A stretch of 33,472 nucleotides of DNA from an uncultured Lachnospiraceae bacterium (GCA_905235845.1 CAJONG010000014.1:1-33472); one strand, 5' to 3'; shown: positions 18,215 to 28,671, counted from the first letter of the stretch. The notes: a model not told the origin generated them from the sequence alone. Translations and numbers: made by a program.

Positions 18215-19822
18215 ATGATCGGTATCAGGCTTAATGTATATGTTGACAGCATTTTAAAGCACAGAGAAGTCATCAAAGCTGTCATTGAAGACAAGAACAG
18301 AGAGAATGAAGGCAAAAATGAGGCTGTTAAGGATGAGTATATCCTTGTTCCCTATGAGGGCAGGCCGGATTGTGAGGAGGGGGCATACGGACTGCTTATA
18401 AGCGACGACACCTTCCTTCTGACAGAATTCAGTTCCCGCGAGGGATTCAGCACATTATACATCGGTGATTGTCAGGATCTTAATGAGAGCGAGCAGAGGA
18501 AGATAGACAATATCCTGTCGGTCGATATGCCGAAGCTGGTCCTGTACAAGGGGATCACACATATAATAGACGGCGTGATCACACGTTACAGAGCATGGTT
18601 ATATCAGTATCTGATGCAATCCATAATCGACAGTTCGCCCGATATGATATGGGTCAAGGATGAGGTTGGTCGTCATGTTGTGCTTAACGAGACATTCGGC
18701 AGGGTAGTGAATAAAGATATAAGTGATTGTCTCTATAAGGAGCATCCTGATATATGGAACATATCAAGGGAAGAATATGAATCATCTGATTTTGCCTGCA
18801 GAAAGAGCGAAGAGGCCGTTATATCCACCGGTAAAAAAGGGATCTTCGAGGAACTGGTACAGACAGGCAATGATATGAAGCAGTTCACGACCTATAAGAC
18901 TCCGTTGCATGACAGGCTCGGTAATGTGGTTGGTACATGCGGCATAGGTCATGATGTGACAGGCTTTAACAATATGGATCTTGAGATGTCCGTGCTCATT
19001 GAGAATATACCTTTTCCAATGGCAGTTCTGTCTGCAGACTGGAAGACGATCCGCATGAATACATCGTTAAAAGAGCTGACCGGTATTCATCAGATCGAGC
19101 AGTTCGATTACAGAGACTGGAGATCAAGTGCTCTGACCCCGGTGGGGGATAAGGTCGAATCCGAGGATAAGCGATCCTCCAGACAGGAATGTACATATAT
19201 TAAGGATGATAAGGTCTTCTCCTTCAGTGTGCTTGAACAGATGATCACGGATTTTGTGGGCAATGCATCGGGATACTTCTGTATGATGCAGGATGTCACA
19301 TATCAGCGTATATATGAGGAATCGATCCTTACGGCGGCCAATACGGATGTTCTGACGGGATTATACAACAGGAGATATTTCTATGAGTATCTGGAGAAGA
19401 ATATCGGCTCACCCATGACCCTTCTGTACATGGATCTGGATAATTTCAAGAAGATCAATGACACATATTCACATGCCAGAGGTGATGATATACTCAAGCG
19501 TACAGCCAGGCTTATATGCGAGATATATCCCGAAGCGATCGCAGCCAGACTCGGCGGAGATGAATATGCGCTGCTATTGGAAGGAGCCGTGAACAGTACC
19601 GAGATAGATGTCAAGAACCACAGATTGGAACAGGCAGTCCGTAATCTGTGCCGTCCGGGCGGTCCTTATGTGACCATAAGTATCGGTGTGGCATATACTG
19701 ACGGAACGAAGTCAGTCGATGATCTGATCAGTGACGGTGACAGTCTTATGTACGAGATCAAGAGCAGACATCATGAGATAATGGATAATGATCCGGCAAC
19801 ATATGATACAGGGACGAGATAG
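18215..19822 (+). CDS. PAS domain-containing diguanylate cyclase (GGDEF)
   Basis: PAS-like SSPDMIWVKDEVGRHVVLNETFGRVV; C-terminal DVLTGLYNRRYFYEYLEK...LLYMDLDNFKKINDTYSHARGDDILKRTA...ARLGGDEYALLL. Confidence 0.93.
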   Translation: MIGIRLNVYVDSILKHREVIKAVIEDKNRENEGKNEAVKDEYILVPYEGRPDCEEGAYGLLISDDTFLLTEFSSREGFSTLYIGDCQDLNESEQRKIDNILSVDMPKLVLYKGITHIIDGVITRYRAWLYQYLMQSIIDSSPDMIWVKDEVGRHVVLNETFGRVVNKDISDCLYKEHPDIWNISREEYESSDFACRKSEEAVISTGKKGIFEELVQTGNDMKQFTTYKTPLHDRLGNVVGTCGIGHDVTGFNNMDLEMSVLIENIPFPMAVLSADWKTIRMNTSLKELTGIHQIEQFDYRDWRSSALTPVGDKVESEDKRSSRQECTYIKDDKVFSFSVLEQMITDFVGNASGYFCMMQDVTYQRIYEESILTAANTDVLTGLYNRRYFYEYLEKNIGSPMTLLYMDLDNFKKINDTYSHARGDDILKRTARLICEIYPEAIAARLGGDEYALLLEGAVNSTEIDVKNHRLEQAVRNLCRPGGPYVTISIGVAYTDGTKSVDDLISDGDSLMYEIKSRHHEIMDNDPATYDTGTR

Positions 19823-19856
19823 AGAGTAAAGAGACCGGAGAAAAGGGCAGAGTATC

Positions 19857-20942
19857 ATGAACGATAATGGAAGCACAGTAAGAAACCGATATATAGATCT
19901 GCTTCGGTTTCTGTTTTGCATGATAATCTTCTTACATCACTCGGGACATGTAACGAGGGGAGAGATCACGATTCTTCCGTCGGGAGGTCTGGCGGCGGAT
20001 GCTTTCTTCATGCTTACGGGTTATTATGCGATCCGTCATATAAGTCACATGTCATCTCCTGTGAAGAATCCCATGGGATACAGCATAAGATATACACTTA
20101 AGAAGCTTCTTAAGACCATGCCTTATATGGCATTCGGAACGGTCATAGTGTATATACTGGAGCTTGTGATATTAGGACTGACAGGAGGTTCGATCGACCT
20201 AGCCGATATGTCAGGCAGATTGAGATGTATGCTGTCAGAGCTTACGCTTCTGCCGCTTACGGGGATCATGGGTCCGTTGGACCCGCTCACATATCGTAAT
20301 GCTCCCATGTGGTATCTCTCGGCACTTTTATTAGCACTTCCGATCGTGATGTATATCGGTATCAGGTGTAAGGACATATTCAGGAATTATATCATATGGT
20401 TCATACCGCCCATGCTTCAGGGATGGATGGTCGCAAGATTCGGAGGAGTCCTTCCGTGGCAGGATTTTGTGGGACCTGTAAGCAGTGCAGCCATCAGGGG
20501 CTTTTCAAGCCTGTTAATGGGTGCAGGAATATATTATGCATCGAAGGCCATAGCGGATAATAAAACGTTGTCTTCAAGGCCTATGGTTGCTACAGTACTT
20601 GAACTGCTTGCACTGGTCATATTCTTATGCAATGTGGTAAGAGGGGTGCACGGATATGAGGAGCTTATAAGTCTCTACGTAATTGCGCTATCACTTGCCT
20701 TGGCATTAAGCGGAATAACCTATACTTCAAGGATCACATGGAAGCCATTGGAATTCCTCGGTACCTTAAGTCTGCCGATATATTGTCTGCACTGGGGGAT
20801 ATACAGATGGGTCGCTGCGGCCTTCGGGCAGCTCAACTATTACATCGGGATAGTCATTACGTTCGTGCTGTGTATTATAACGGCGCTTCTGATCATGTAT
20901 GCGGTCAGGCTTATAACGGCTAAGAGGATCAAAGTAAGTTAA
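19857..20942 (+). CDS. Acyltransferase 3 family membrane protein
   Basis: YIDLLRFLFCMIIFLHHSGHVTRGE...LPSGGLAADAFFMLTGYYAIRHI; multi-TM; LEFLGTLSLPIYCLHWGIYRWV. Confidence 0.9.
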   Translation: MNDNGSTVRNRYIDLLRFLFCMIIFLHHSGHVTRGEITILPSGGLAADAFFMLTGYYAIRHISHMSSPVKNPMGYSIRYTLKKLLKTMPYMAFGTVIVYILELVILGLTGGSIDLADMSGRLRCMLSELTLLPLTGIMGPLDPLTYRNAPMWYLSALLLALPIVMYIGIRCKDIFRNYIIWFIPPMLQGWMVARFGGVLPWQDFVGPVSSAAIRGFSSLLMGAGIYYASKAIADNKTLSSRPMVATVLELLALVIFLCNVVRGVHGYEELISLYVIALSLALALSGITYTSRITWKPLEFLGTLSLPIYCLHWGIYRWVAAAFGQLNYYIGIVITFVLCIITALLIMYAVRLITAKRIKVS

Positions 20943-20952
20943 GGAAAAAGAT

Positions 20953-21588
20953 ATGTCTGTGGATACTAATTACAATACGGATAGGAATTATTACGCATAT
21001 AAGGATATGAGCTTTGTAAAAAGACTGTTCGGACATCTCGGGACAGTCTTTACTCATAAGAGTTATGTGAGAGAAGGCTGTTTTAAGATGGGCTTGTATG
21101 CACAGGGGATATTGCATGATATGAGCAAATTCTCTCCCACCGAATTCATACCCAGTGTGAAGTATTATTCGGGAACCTTCTCACCCAATGCCACAAGCCG
21201 CGTACTTACGGGAGTATCCACAAGCTGGCTTCATCATAAGGGACGCAATAAGCATCATTTCGAATACTGGATAGACTATACATCAGGGGGAGAAGCTAAG
21301 CTTGAAGGCTGCCGTATGCCACTTAAGTATGTGGCTGAGATGATAGCCGACAGATATGCCGCCTGTGCAGCTTATAACGGGGATAAATACACTCAGGCCG
21401 ATCCATGGAATTATTATGCCAAGGGAGCGGAGCATATAACCATAGATAAGGATACCAAGGCGGTTTTAGAAGCAGTTCTTATGAAGATGCGGGATGAGGG
21501 CAAGGATGAAGCATTCGCTTATATGAAGCGAATGCTTAAGATCACTAAGGGCAGAGATTATGACGCTTCGATAGTTGATAAAGCGTAA
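20953..21588 (+). CDS. DUF5662 family protein
   Basis: LFGHLGTVFTHKSYVREGCFKMGLYAQGILHDMSKFSPTEFIPSVKYYSGTFSP...WLHHKGRNKHHFEYW. Confidence 0.85.
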   Translation: MSVDTNYNTDRNYYAYKDMSFVKRLFGHLGTVFTHKSYVREGCFKMGLYAQGILHDMSKFSPTEFIPSVKYYSGTFSPNATSRVLTGVSTSWLHHKGRNKHHFEYWIDYTSGGEAKLEGCRMPLKYVAEMIADRYAACAAYNGDKYTQADPWNYYAKGAEHITIDKDTKAVLEAVLMKMRDEGKDEAFAYMKRMLKITKGRDYDASIVDKA

Positions 21589-21595
21589 TATCCGT

Positions 21596-21787
21596 CTATT
21601 CCCAGAATAATTCATCCAATGTCTTATTAAGTGCCTTGCATATCCTGATGCAGAGGTTGATCGTGGGATTGTAATCCCCCTTCTCTATGGAACTTATGGT
21701 CTGCCTTGATACTTCACATATCTTGGCCAGATCATCCTGTGACATATCCATGCCGGCACGAGCTGCTTTAAGTCGCAGATTCTTCAT
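21596..21787 (-). CDS. Short XRE helix-turn-helix regulator
   Basis: MKNLRLKAARAGMDMSQDDLAKICEVSRQTISSIEKGDYNPTINLCIRICKALNKTLDELFW. Confidence 0.92.
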   Translation of the reverse strand: MKNLRLKAARAGMDMSQDDLAKICEVSRQTISSIEKGDYNPTINLCIRICKALNKTLDELFWE

Positions 21788-21789
21788 AC

Positions 21790-22326
21790 TTAGTCCTCCT
21801 CTTCAGTATCTTTTTTCGCATCAACGGCTTTCTTAAGAAGATAAGCTATTCCGATTACGGACAGCATGAATATAACCATGATATTAAGCGCCGGCAGACC
21901 TATCTTGCCGTTTTCCTCAAAGAGCATGCCATTCATGGCAGGTCCTGCTATAGCCAAGATATTGATTATGATGGCTACCACGAAGACAAGACCGTATCTG
22001 CGATGATCGTTATTAAGACCCCAGTATACATTGTGCCATGTGCAGTATATTCCCAGTGTCAGGCAGCCCGCGAGTATTCCCGCAAAGTGAAGAATGTAAT
22101 CTTCGACGGGTATCTCTATCTTGCAGACGGATGACAGCACCAATATGGCCTGTACTATAAGAGCCGTATAGAATGCATACATATATCCCTTGCCTCTGAC
22201 CTTCTCCTGTCTCTCATCATATTCCGTCTTGATCTTGTTGTTCGTATTGGCGAACTTAAAGAGTATCACCACCAATATGAGTCCTACTATTATTCCTGTT
22301 ACAAATCCAAATCCCTGAGCATTCAT
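21790..22326 (-). CDS. Multi-TM membrane protein paired with the XRE regulator
   Basis: TEYDERQEKVRGKGYMYAFYTALIVQAILVLSSV with further hydrophobic helices; adjacent same-strand XRE gene. Confidence 0.7.
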   Translation of the reverse strand: MNAQGFGFVTGIIVGLILVVILFKFANTNNKIKTEYDERQEKVRGKGYMYAFYTALIVQAILVLSSVCKIEIPVEDYILHFAGILAGCLTLGIYCTWHNVYWGLNNDHRRYGLVFVVAIIINILAIAGPAMNGMLFEENGKIGLPALNIMVIFMLSVIGIAYLLKKAVDAKKDTEEED

Positions 22327-22402
22327 TACTGTCTCCTCCTTATCTCTATGACCGATTGTTGATCTGCTTTGAAAAGGTGACGTCTTTGCTTTTCATGAGC
22401 CT

Positions 22403-22431
22403 ATAATAATCCCATAGTAGAATAATGTCAA
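22403..22431 (-). promoter_or_regulatory. Promoter of membrane protein/XRE operon
   Basis: Minus strand TTGACA (22431-22426), 17 nt, TATTAT (22408-22403). Confidence 0.75.
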
Positions 22432-22519
22432 GTATATTTTACAAAATTATATAAAAATTTTCCATTTTGCATATACGCGTCTGTCTGTCATAGATCAGAC
22501 CTATGATCTATGCTGCAAT

Positions 22520-22560
22520 AGATTAAGAGACCGGAGGCTTAACCTCCGGTCTCTTAATCT
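22520..22560 (-). terminator. Hairpin terminator candidate after the S66 peptidase gene
   Basis: AGATTAAGAGACCGGAGG-CTTAA-CCTCCGGTCTCTTAATCT: perfect 18-bp stem abutting the stop codon of the minus-strand gene; weak T-tract. Confidence 0.75.
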
Positions 22561-23688
22561 CTACCCTAATCGCATCTCTATACTATAGGAATTGCCTACG
22601 GTTCGGACAGTAGCGATTGAGCCGCATATAATGGGCATCATCGGTGGATGATGACCTATATCGGCATCAAGTAATATCGGAACTCCACATTCGGATATTA
22701 TGTCAACCACAGCGTGATAGTTATCAAGCCCCATCATCTCTTCACCGTACCTTCCGGTACGTCCTATTATGAATCCGGATACGTTACTGAACCATCCGGC
22801 TGTCTTCATATGCCACATGACCCTTCTTATCTCCATGGGGTTAAGATCACATGCTTCCAGGAACCATATGATCCCATCGGATGCATATCTGTCGGCGAAC
22901 TCGCTCACCTTGTCATATGGTGTTCCGATAAGATGTGCCAGACAGTCCATGCAGCCTCCGATCAGTCTCCCCGACATGGTGATATCGCCTGTGGATACCG
23001 GTCTCCTGATGACTGTAGGCTCTCCCTCAGGATCGATATAAGACAGGCGAACATCCTCTTCATAATCGCCTATGCTCCCATCCTTAAGGCTGATTATCCT
23101 GGAATCCTCGGTTGTATTATAGGGAGCAAAGAGCATCGCTTCGTCCTTGTTATTCTTATATTCCCACTTGTCATATCCCTTAAAGGTAAAAGAATCGTCA
23201 CTGATTCCGGTTCCTGTTATCACGGACATTGCATCATGTATGGCCTTATGCCACGGTTCCATACCGAGGGCTGCGGCACAGGGTCCGTAGATAGCGGCAG
23301 TATCTGCAAGTGTGGCCGAGAGGAAGGTGAAATTAGTATTGTCGGAATAGCCCATATACCACTTGGGTCTGCTTCTGCCGATCTTATCAAAATCAATATA
23401 CGGAACAACCTCACACATCATCTCACCGCCGCCGCAGGAGATCAGGACATCGCTATCATTATCCGTATACATCTCATTTAACTCGGCTCCGCATTTATCC
23501 GGAGTATTGCTTATGCCGATGCCTTTTTCGACATAGCAGTTCGGTCCGAGCTTAAGAGTGTAGCCTTCGGCACGCAGTTTCTTCAGTGCATTGTCAAAAT
23601 ATGAAATATATGGCTCAGTGGCACAACCGAATGATGGAGCCACGAAGCCGATCTTACCGTTAGTCTTTAGAAAATCAGGGTATCTCAT
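22561..23688 (-). CDS. S66 family peptidase (LD-carboxypeptidase / MccF-like)
   Basis: KTNGKIGFVAPSFGC...GAELNEMYTDNDSDVLISCGGGEMMCEVVPYIDF...MGYSDNTNFTFLSATLADTAAIYGPC. Confidence 0.93.
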   Translation of the reverse strand: MRYPDFLKTNGKIGFVAPSFGCATEPYISYFDNALKKLRAEGYTLKLGPNCYVEKGIGISNTPDKCGAELNEMYTDNDSDVLISCGGGEMMCEVVPYIDFDKIGRSRPKWYMGYSDNTNFTFLSATLADTAAIYGPCAAALGMEPWHKAIHDAMSVITGTGISDDSFTFKGYDKWEYKNNKDEAMLFAPYNTTEDSRIISLKDGSIGDYEEDVRLSYIDPEGEPTVIRRPVSTGDITMSGRLIGGCMDCLAHLIGTPYDKVSEFADRYASDGIIWFLEACDLNPMEIRRVMWHMKTAGWFSNVSGFIIGRTGRYGEEMMGLDNYHAVVDIISECGVPILLDADIGHHPPMMPIICGSIATVRTVGNSYSIEMRLG

Positions 23689-23861
23689 GGCGTTCTCCGT
23701 GATAGTGTAATTAATAATAAGTTTATCTGTTTTATACCTATAACAGCCGGTGATGTGTTATACTATAGAATACGGATTACAGTATTAACCATACGGCACA
23801 CGGTATGACATAGAAAGTATATCATTATGTGGCGTCAAACAAAAGAGTCCGTGATAGAATT

Positions 23862-24368
23862 ATGAACATAGTCTTACACCAGCCGGAGATACCGGCCAAT
23901 ACCGGTAATATAGGTCGGACCTGTGTAGCGACAGGTACGGCGCTTCATCTCATAGAGCCCCTTGGTTTTCTGCTTGATGAGAAGTCTGTCAAGAGGGCGG
24001 GCATGGATTATTGGGATAAGCTTAATGTTACCAGATATATCAATTACGAGGAATTCCTGAAGCTGTCCGGTTCATCCGGGATAAAACCTCGTATATGGTA
24101 TGCCACCACCAAGGCTAAGAGGACATATACCGAGGTGGAATTCGGACCGGACGATTATATAATGTTCGGAAAAGAAAGTGCGGGGATACCCGAAGAGATA
24201 CTTGTTGAGAACGAGCCTTACTGCGTAAGGATACCTATGTTGCCTGATATACGTTCACTTAACTTAAGCAACAGCGTAGCGATCGTATTATATGAGGCAT
24301 TAAGACAACAGGGCTTCAAGGGACTGCAGGAAGAGGGAGAGCTTCACAGGCTGCATTGGGATATGTGA
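23862..24368 (+). CDS. trmL: tRNA (cytidine(34)-2'-O)-methyltransferase
   Basis: MNIVLHQPEIPANTGNIGRTCVATGTALHLIEPLGFLLDEKSVKRAGMDYW...FGKESAGIPEE...RIPMLPDIRSLNLSNSVAIVLYEALRQ. Confidence 0.96.
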   Translation: MNIVLHQPEIPANTGNIGRTCVATGTALHLIEPLGFLLDEKSVKRAGMDYWDKLNVTRYINYEEFLKLSGSSGIKPRIWYATTKAKRTYTEVEFGPDDYIMFGKESAGIPEEILVENEPYCVRIPMLPDIRSLNLSNSVAIVLYEALRQQGFKGLQEEGELHRLHWDM

Positions 24369-24403
24369 TCTCATGGTTGCATTGCTGACCGAAGGAGAAT
24401 TAT

Positions 24404-25480
24404 ATGGTTGCTTACTATTCGACAGCATTCATACTGTCACTCATAATGACTCTCGTGTATATACTGATCTGGCACAGGCATTCCGACGTACATCTTACGG
24501 TGATCTTCGTGCTTGTACCCATAGTTAATATGGGATATATGATGCTTGCCGGGGCCAAGTCGTTAGAGGCTGCCATTATGGCCAATAAGATAACATATCT
24601 GGGCGGAGTTTTTCTTCTGCTTTTTATAATGCTCGGTATACTTAAGCTTTGTAATATAGAATATGACAGACGGATCAACATTATCTTCGTAGTTATATCC
24701 ATGCTTGTATATCTGTCGGCGCTTACCGTAGGCAAATATCCCATCTTCTACAAGGATGTGCAGTATACCTGTACGGACGGGATAGTTGAGCTTGTCAAGG
24801 ATTACGGACCTATCCACACCGTATTCTATATAATGGTGGTGTTGTACTTCCTTATAAGTCTGATAGGTATCATATACAGCTATTTCAAGAAGCTTGAGAC
24901 CTCGAATCGGACCATATACCTTTTGCTGATATCTGAGATCATCTCTATGATCGCTTTCTTCGGAGGAAGGATGATCACTAAGAAGATAGAGTTTATTCCG
25001 GCGGTATATGTGCTTGACCAGCTTATATATCTGCTGATAGCACACAGGATATGTCTGTATGATATTACCGATACGGGCATAGACTCTTTTATCCAGTCGG
25101 GAGACACGGGGCTTGTATCCATAGATCATAAGTACAATTATCTTGCCAGCAATAAGACGGCAAAGGACATCTTCACGGATCTGTACTTCATGAAGGTGGA
25201 TACATCCATTGAGAATAATGAGGTGCTTACCGATTCCATACTTATGTGGATCAAGGAATTCGAGAAAAATCCCCAGGATAATAAGTTCCATTACAATAAG
25301 AACGGTAAGGACTATTTTGTAGAGGTCAATTACCTCTTTGACGGCAGGAAGAAGAGAGGCTTCCAGGTATTTGTCAAGGACAATACCAGAGAGCAGGAAT
25401 ATATATCCATGCTCAATAAGTACAATGCCAATCTTCACAACAAGCTGGAGGAATTATATTCATCAAAGGAACGTAAGTAG
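24404..25480 (+). CDS. 7TM histidine-kinase-type sensor with PAS-like domain, no output domain
   Basis: N-terminal ~7 TM helices, then GDTGLVSIDHKYNYLASNKTAKDIF PAS-like region; stops after a short coiled coil (NKYNANLHNKLEELYSSKERK*). Confidence 0.7.
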   Translation: MVAYYSTAFILSLIMTLVYILIWHRHSDVHLTVIFVLVPIVNMGYMMLAGAKSLEAAIMANKITYLGGVFLLLFIMLGILKLCNIEYDRRINIIFVVISMLVYLSALTVGKYPIFYKDVQYTCTDGIVELVKDYGPIHTVFYIMVVLYFLISLIGIIYSYFKKLETSNRTIYLLLISEIISMIAFFGGRMITKKIEFIPAVYVLDQLIYLLIAHRICLYDITDTGIDSFIQSGDTGLVSIDHKYNYLASNKTAKDIFTDLYFMKVDTSIENNEVLTDSILMWIKEFEKNPQDNKFHYNKNGKDYFVEVNYLFDGRKKRGFQVFVKDNTREQEYISMLNKYNANLHNKLEELYSSKERK

Positions 25481-25483
25481 TTC

Positions 25484-27319
25484 ATGGCAGACAGGAGAAA
25501 GAATACAAAGATTCTTAAGATGAATATGGATGTGGGAGAGATACCATTTAGCAGGTATCCCAGACCACAGCTTATAAGAGAAGGCAGATGGGTAAGCCTT
25601 AATGGTAAGTGGGATTGCGGAGTGACAGTGCCTTTTCCCCTTCAATCGGTTCTTTCGGGATACGATAAGCTTCCCGAATACAAGGGAAGTATACCTGACG
25701 AATATGATTATTACACATCTTTTGAATACAGACATGACACAGAAGAAGTTCGCAGGACGGGGAGGAAGAGTCATCCTGCGGCCAAAGGAGAGCACCGGGT
25801 GCTGCTTCACTTCGGGGCTGTGGACCAGATATGCGATGTATCGGTAGACGGAGTCTGTGTCGGACATCATGAGGGCGGTTATCTGCCTTTTTCTTATGAT
25901 ATCACCAATATAGTGAAGACTGAGGGTGCCCATGTACTTAAAGTGCATGTGACGGACAGACTGGATATAAGATATCCATACGGCAAGCAGAGCAGGAATC
26001 CCGGCGGTATGTGGTATACGGATGTATCCGGGATATGGCAGAGTGTATGGATAGAAGAAGTTCCCATGCAGTATATAAGAGGACTTAAGATAACGCCGGA
26101 TCTTGACGGAATAAGGCTTGTGGTGGACGGAGATGCCGACAGCTATACCGTTGAAGTGTATGAGCCGGTTAAAGGCTATAATCCGGCAGAGCTTATCGCG
26201 CTGACAGACAGTGAGGATAAGGCTGCGGATATACCTAAGAGTACGATATACAGAGAGACATATAACGGCAATAAGACCTATATAGAGATAGAAGATCCTA
26301 AGAACTGGACTCCCGATGATCCGTATCTGTACGGAATACGGGTAAGTACCGCGACGGATTCGGTAGTGTCTTATTTTGCATTAAGGACCGTAAGCATAAG
26401 AAGGGTGGGGGATCATAAGAGATTCTTACTTAACGGCAAGCCCATATTCTTCCACGGTGTGTTGGATCAGGGATATTATCCGGAGGGCATATTCCTGCCT
26501 AACAGAGAGGAAGGATATGAGAATGATGTGCTTAACATGAAGGAGCTTGGCTTTAACACCCTGCGTAAGCACATTAAGGTGGAGCCTCCGGCTTATTATG
26601 TGGCATGTGATGTACATGGGATGATCGTATGGCAGGATATGATCAATAACTCCGATTATAGCTTCATGAGAGATACGGTGCTGCCGACCGTCGGCATCAA
26701 AGCCAAGACAGACCACCTTGCCCATCATGACCCGGAGAGCAGACGTATATTCGAAGAGCATATGAGGGATATAGTGAAGTATCTGTATAATTTCCCTTGT
26801 ATATGCTATTACACCATATTCAACGAGGGCTGGGGACAGTTCGACAGTGACAGGTTATATGAGGATCTTAAGGAGCTTGACCCCACGAGGATAGTTGATT
26901 CGACCTCGGGGTGGTTCAGACAGTTCAAAAGCGATGTTGTCAGCAGGCATGTGTATTTTCATAAAGTGGCGAAGATTCTGCATCATCACCATCCGGTGGT
27001 GATCTCCGAATTCGGCGGATATGATTACGCTGAGAAGGGGCATACCTTCAATCCTCTTGGTAATTACGGATATAAGAGCTTCAAGGATAAGAAGGTTCTA
27101 AGCGAAGCCATACATAAGCTCTATAAGGATGATATAATCTCATATATAGAGCTTGGCTGTTCGGGAAGCATCTATACCCAGTTAAGTGATGTGGAGGATG
27201 AGACCAACGGATTCTATACATACGACAGACATATATGTAAGGTTGATAAGGAGACCATGAGGACCATAGCAGACGAACTGTATGCTGAATTCGGACGATG
27301 TACGGAAGGAAAAAGGTAA
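25484..27319 (+). CDS. Glycoside hydrolase family 2 protein
   Basis: YPRPQLIREGRWVSLNGKWDCG...LLHFGAVDQICDVSVDGVCVGHHEGGYLPFSYDIT...GGMWYTDVSGIWQSVWIE...TIFNEGWGQFDSDRLYEDLKELDPTRIVDSTSGWF...VISEFGGY. Confidence 0.93.
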   Translation: MADRRKNTKILKMNMDVGEIPFSRYPRPQLIREGRWVSLNGKWDCGVTVPFPLQSVLSGYDKLPEYKGSIPDEYDYYTSFEYRHDTEEVRRTGRKSHPAAKGEHRVLLHFGAVDQICDVSVDGVCVGHHEGGYLPFSYDITNIVKTEGAHVLKVHVTDRLDIRYPYGKQSRNPGGMWYTDVSGIWQSVWIEEVPMQYIRGLKITPDLDGIRLVVDGDADSYTVEVYEPVKGYNPAELIALTDSEDKAADIPKSTIYRETYNGNKTYIEIEDPKNWTPDDPYLYGIRVSTATDSVVSYFALRTVSIRRVGDHKRFLLNGKPIFFHGVLDQGYYPEGIFLPNREEGYENDVLNMKELGFNTLRKHIKVEPPAYYVACDVHGMIVWQDMINNSDYSFMRDTVLPTVGIKAKTDHLAHHDPESRRIFEEHMRDIVKYLYNFPCICYYTIFNEGWGQFDSDRLYEDLKELDPTRIVDSTSGWFRQFKSDVVSRHVYFHKVAKILHHHHPVVISEFGGYDYAEKGHTFNPLGNYGYKSFKDKKVLSEAIHKLYKDDIISYIELGCSGSIYTQLSDVEDETNGFYTYDRHICKVDKETMRTIADELYAEFGRCTEGKR

Positions 27320-27339
27320 GGGGCTGTAAGGAGACTGAT

Positions 27340-28179
27340 ATGAGAGAGATAGATGCGGCTAAGATAACCGAGACAATTAAGGAGATGTGCATAGAGGCCA
27401 ATCATTATCTGACGAAGGATATGAGTGAAGCGCTTGATAAAGCGGCAGCATCAGAGAGATCTCCCCTGGGCAGACAGGTGTTATGTCAACTAAAAGATAA
27501 TCTGGATATTGCCGGCAAGGATATGATACCCATATGTCAGGATACAGGTATGGCGGTGATATTCGCTGAGGTAGGACAGGATGTTCATATAGACGGTAGC
27601 CTTACCGATGCCATCAATGAGGGAGTAAGGCTTGGATATACGGAAGGATATCTGCGTAAGTCGGTTGTACGCGATCCGCTTGACAGAGTCAATACGGGAG
27701 ATAATACTCCGGCGGTGATACACTATGATATCGTCCCCGGAGACGGACTTAAGCTTACGCTTGCCCCCAAGGGCTTCGGCTCGGAGAATATGAGCAGGAT
27801 ATTCATGCTTAAGCCGGCTGACGGAGAAGAGGGAGTTAAGAATGCGATCCTGACAGCCGTTAAGGATGCGGGTCCTAATGCCTGTCCTCCGATGGTAGTA
27901 GGTGTGGGAATAGGCGGAACCTTCGAAAAATGTGCGCTTTTAGCTAAGAAGGCTCTCACAAGACCTGCCGGAAGCAGGGCGGAGACAGAGTGGGCAGCGA
28001 ATATGGAGGAAGAGATGCTTGAGCGTATCAATAAGACAGGTATAGGTCCGGGAGGGCTTGGTGGCACCACGACCGCACTTGCAGTCAATATAGAGACATA
28101 TCCCACGCATATAGCAGGACTTCCCGTGGCGGTCAACATCTGCTGTCATGTGAACAGGCACAGTGTGAGAGAATTATAA
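27340..28179 (+). CDS. Class I fumarate hydratase, alpha (N-terminal) subunit
   Basis: ICQDTGMAVIFAEVGQDVHIDG...NTGDNTPAVIHYDIVPGDGLKLTLAPKGFGSENMSRIFMLKPADG...GPGGLGGTTTALAVNIETYPTHIAGLPVAVNICCHVNRH. Confidence 0.95.
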   Translation: MREIDAAKITETIKEMCIEANHYLTKDMSEALDKAAASERSPLGRQVLCQLKDNLDIAGKDMIPICQDTGMAVIFAEVGQDVHIDGSLTDAINEGVRLGYTEGYLRKSVVRDPLDRVNTGDNTPAVIHYDIVPGDGLKLTLAPKGFGSENMSRIFMLKPADGEEGVKNAILTAVKDAGPNACPPMVVGVGIGGTFEKCALLAKKALTRPAGSRAETEWAANMEEEMLERINKTGIGPGGLGGTTTALAVNIETYPTHIAGLPVAVNICCHVNRHSVREL

Positions 28180-28191
28180 GAGGTGGACCAT

Positions 28192-28671
28192 ATGCAGGAA
28201 GAATTGAACAATTTCAGGAATATTGAGGAGATCATACATCTCATACGTATCGTGGCGGCGGCTTTGTGCGGATTGATCATAGGATATGACAGAGAGAAGC
28301 ATACCAAGGTCGCAGGTATCAAAGCGCATATGATGATCTGCGTGGCTGCGGCGCTCATGATGCTCATATCCAAGTACGGATTTAAGGATGTGATGGGGAT
28401 AGAGGGCTTCAGTACCGATGTATCCCGCGTAGCAGCGGGTATCATTACAGGAGTGGGTATCTTAGGCGGTATAGTCATAGTACGTAATAAGGGTGCAGCA
28501 TCCGGTATCAATACGGCAGCAGGGCTGTGGGTGACTATAGGCGTAGGTATGGCGCTTGGTGCAGGCATGTATATCTCAGCGATAGGGGTGGTGATAATAA
28601 CACTGATAGTACAGAGGATGCCTCACATATCAGGAGATGTACATGAGGACATACATGACATGGACAGATAG
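28192..28671 (+). CDS. MgtC/SapB family membrane protein
   Basis: LIRIVAAALCGLIIGYDREKHTKVAGIKAHMMICVAAALMMLISKYGF...SRVAAGIITGVGILGGIVIVRNKGAASGINTAAGLWVTIGVGMALGAGMY. Confidence 0.95.
   Translation: MQEELNNFRNIEEIIHLIRIVAAALCGLIIGYDREKHTKVAGIKAHMMICVAAALMMLISKYGFKDVMGIEGFSTDVSRVAAGIITGVGILGGIVIVRNKGAASGINTAAGLWVTIGVGMALGAGMYISAIGVVIITLIVQRMPHISGDVHEDIHDMDR

Noticed and set aside
22489-22512. Inverted repeat CATAGATC-N8-GATCTATG
   Set aside because: Short 8-bp arms in a convergent AT-rich intergenic region beside a much stronger 18-bp hairpin; no further support.
22714-23481. 255-aa plus-strand ORF
   Set aside because: Antisense to the well-supported S66 peptidase; no recognisable domain or RBS.
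24563-25438. 291-aa minus-strand ORF
   Set aside because: Shadow ORF antisense to the 7TM-PAS sensor; composition is typical of antisense translation.
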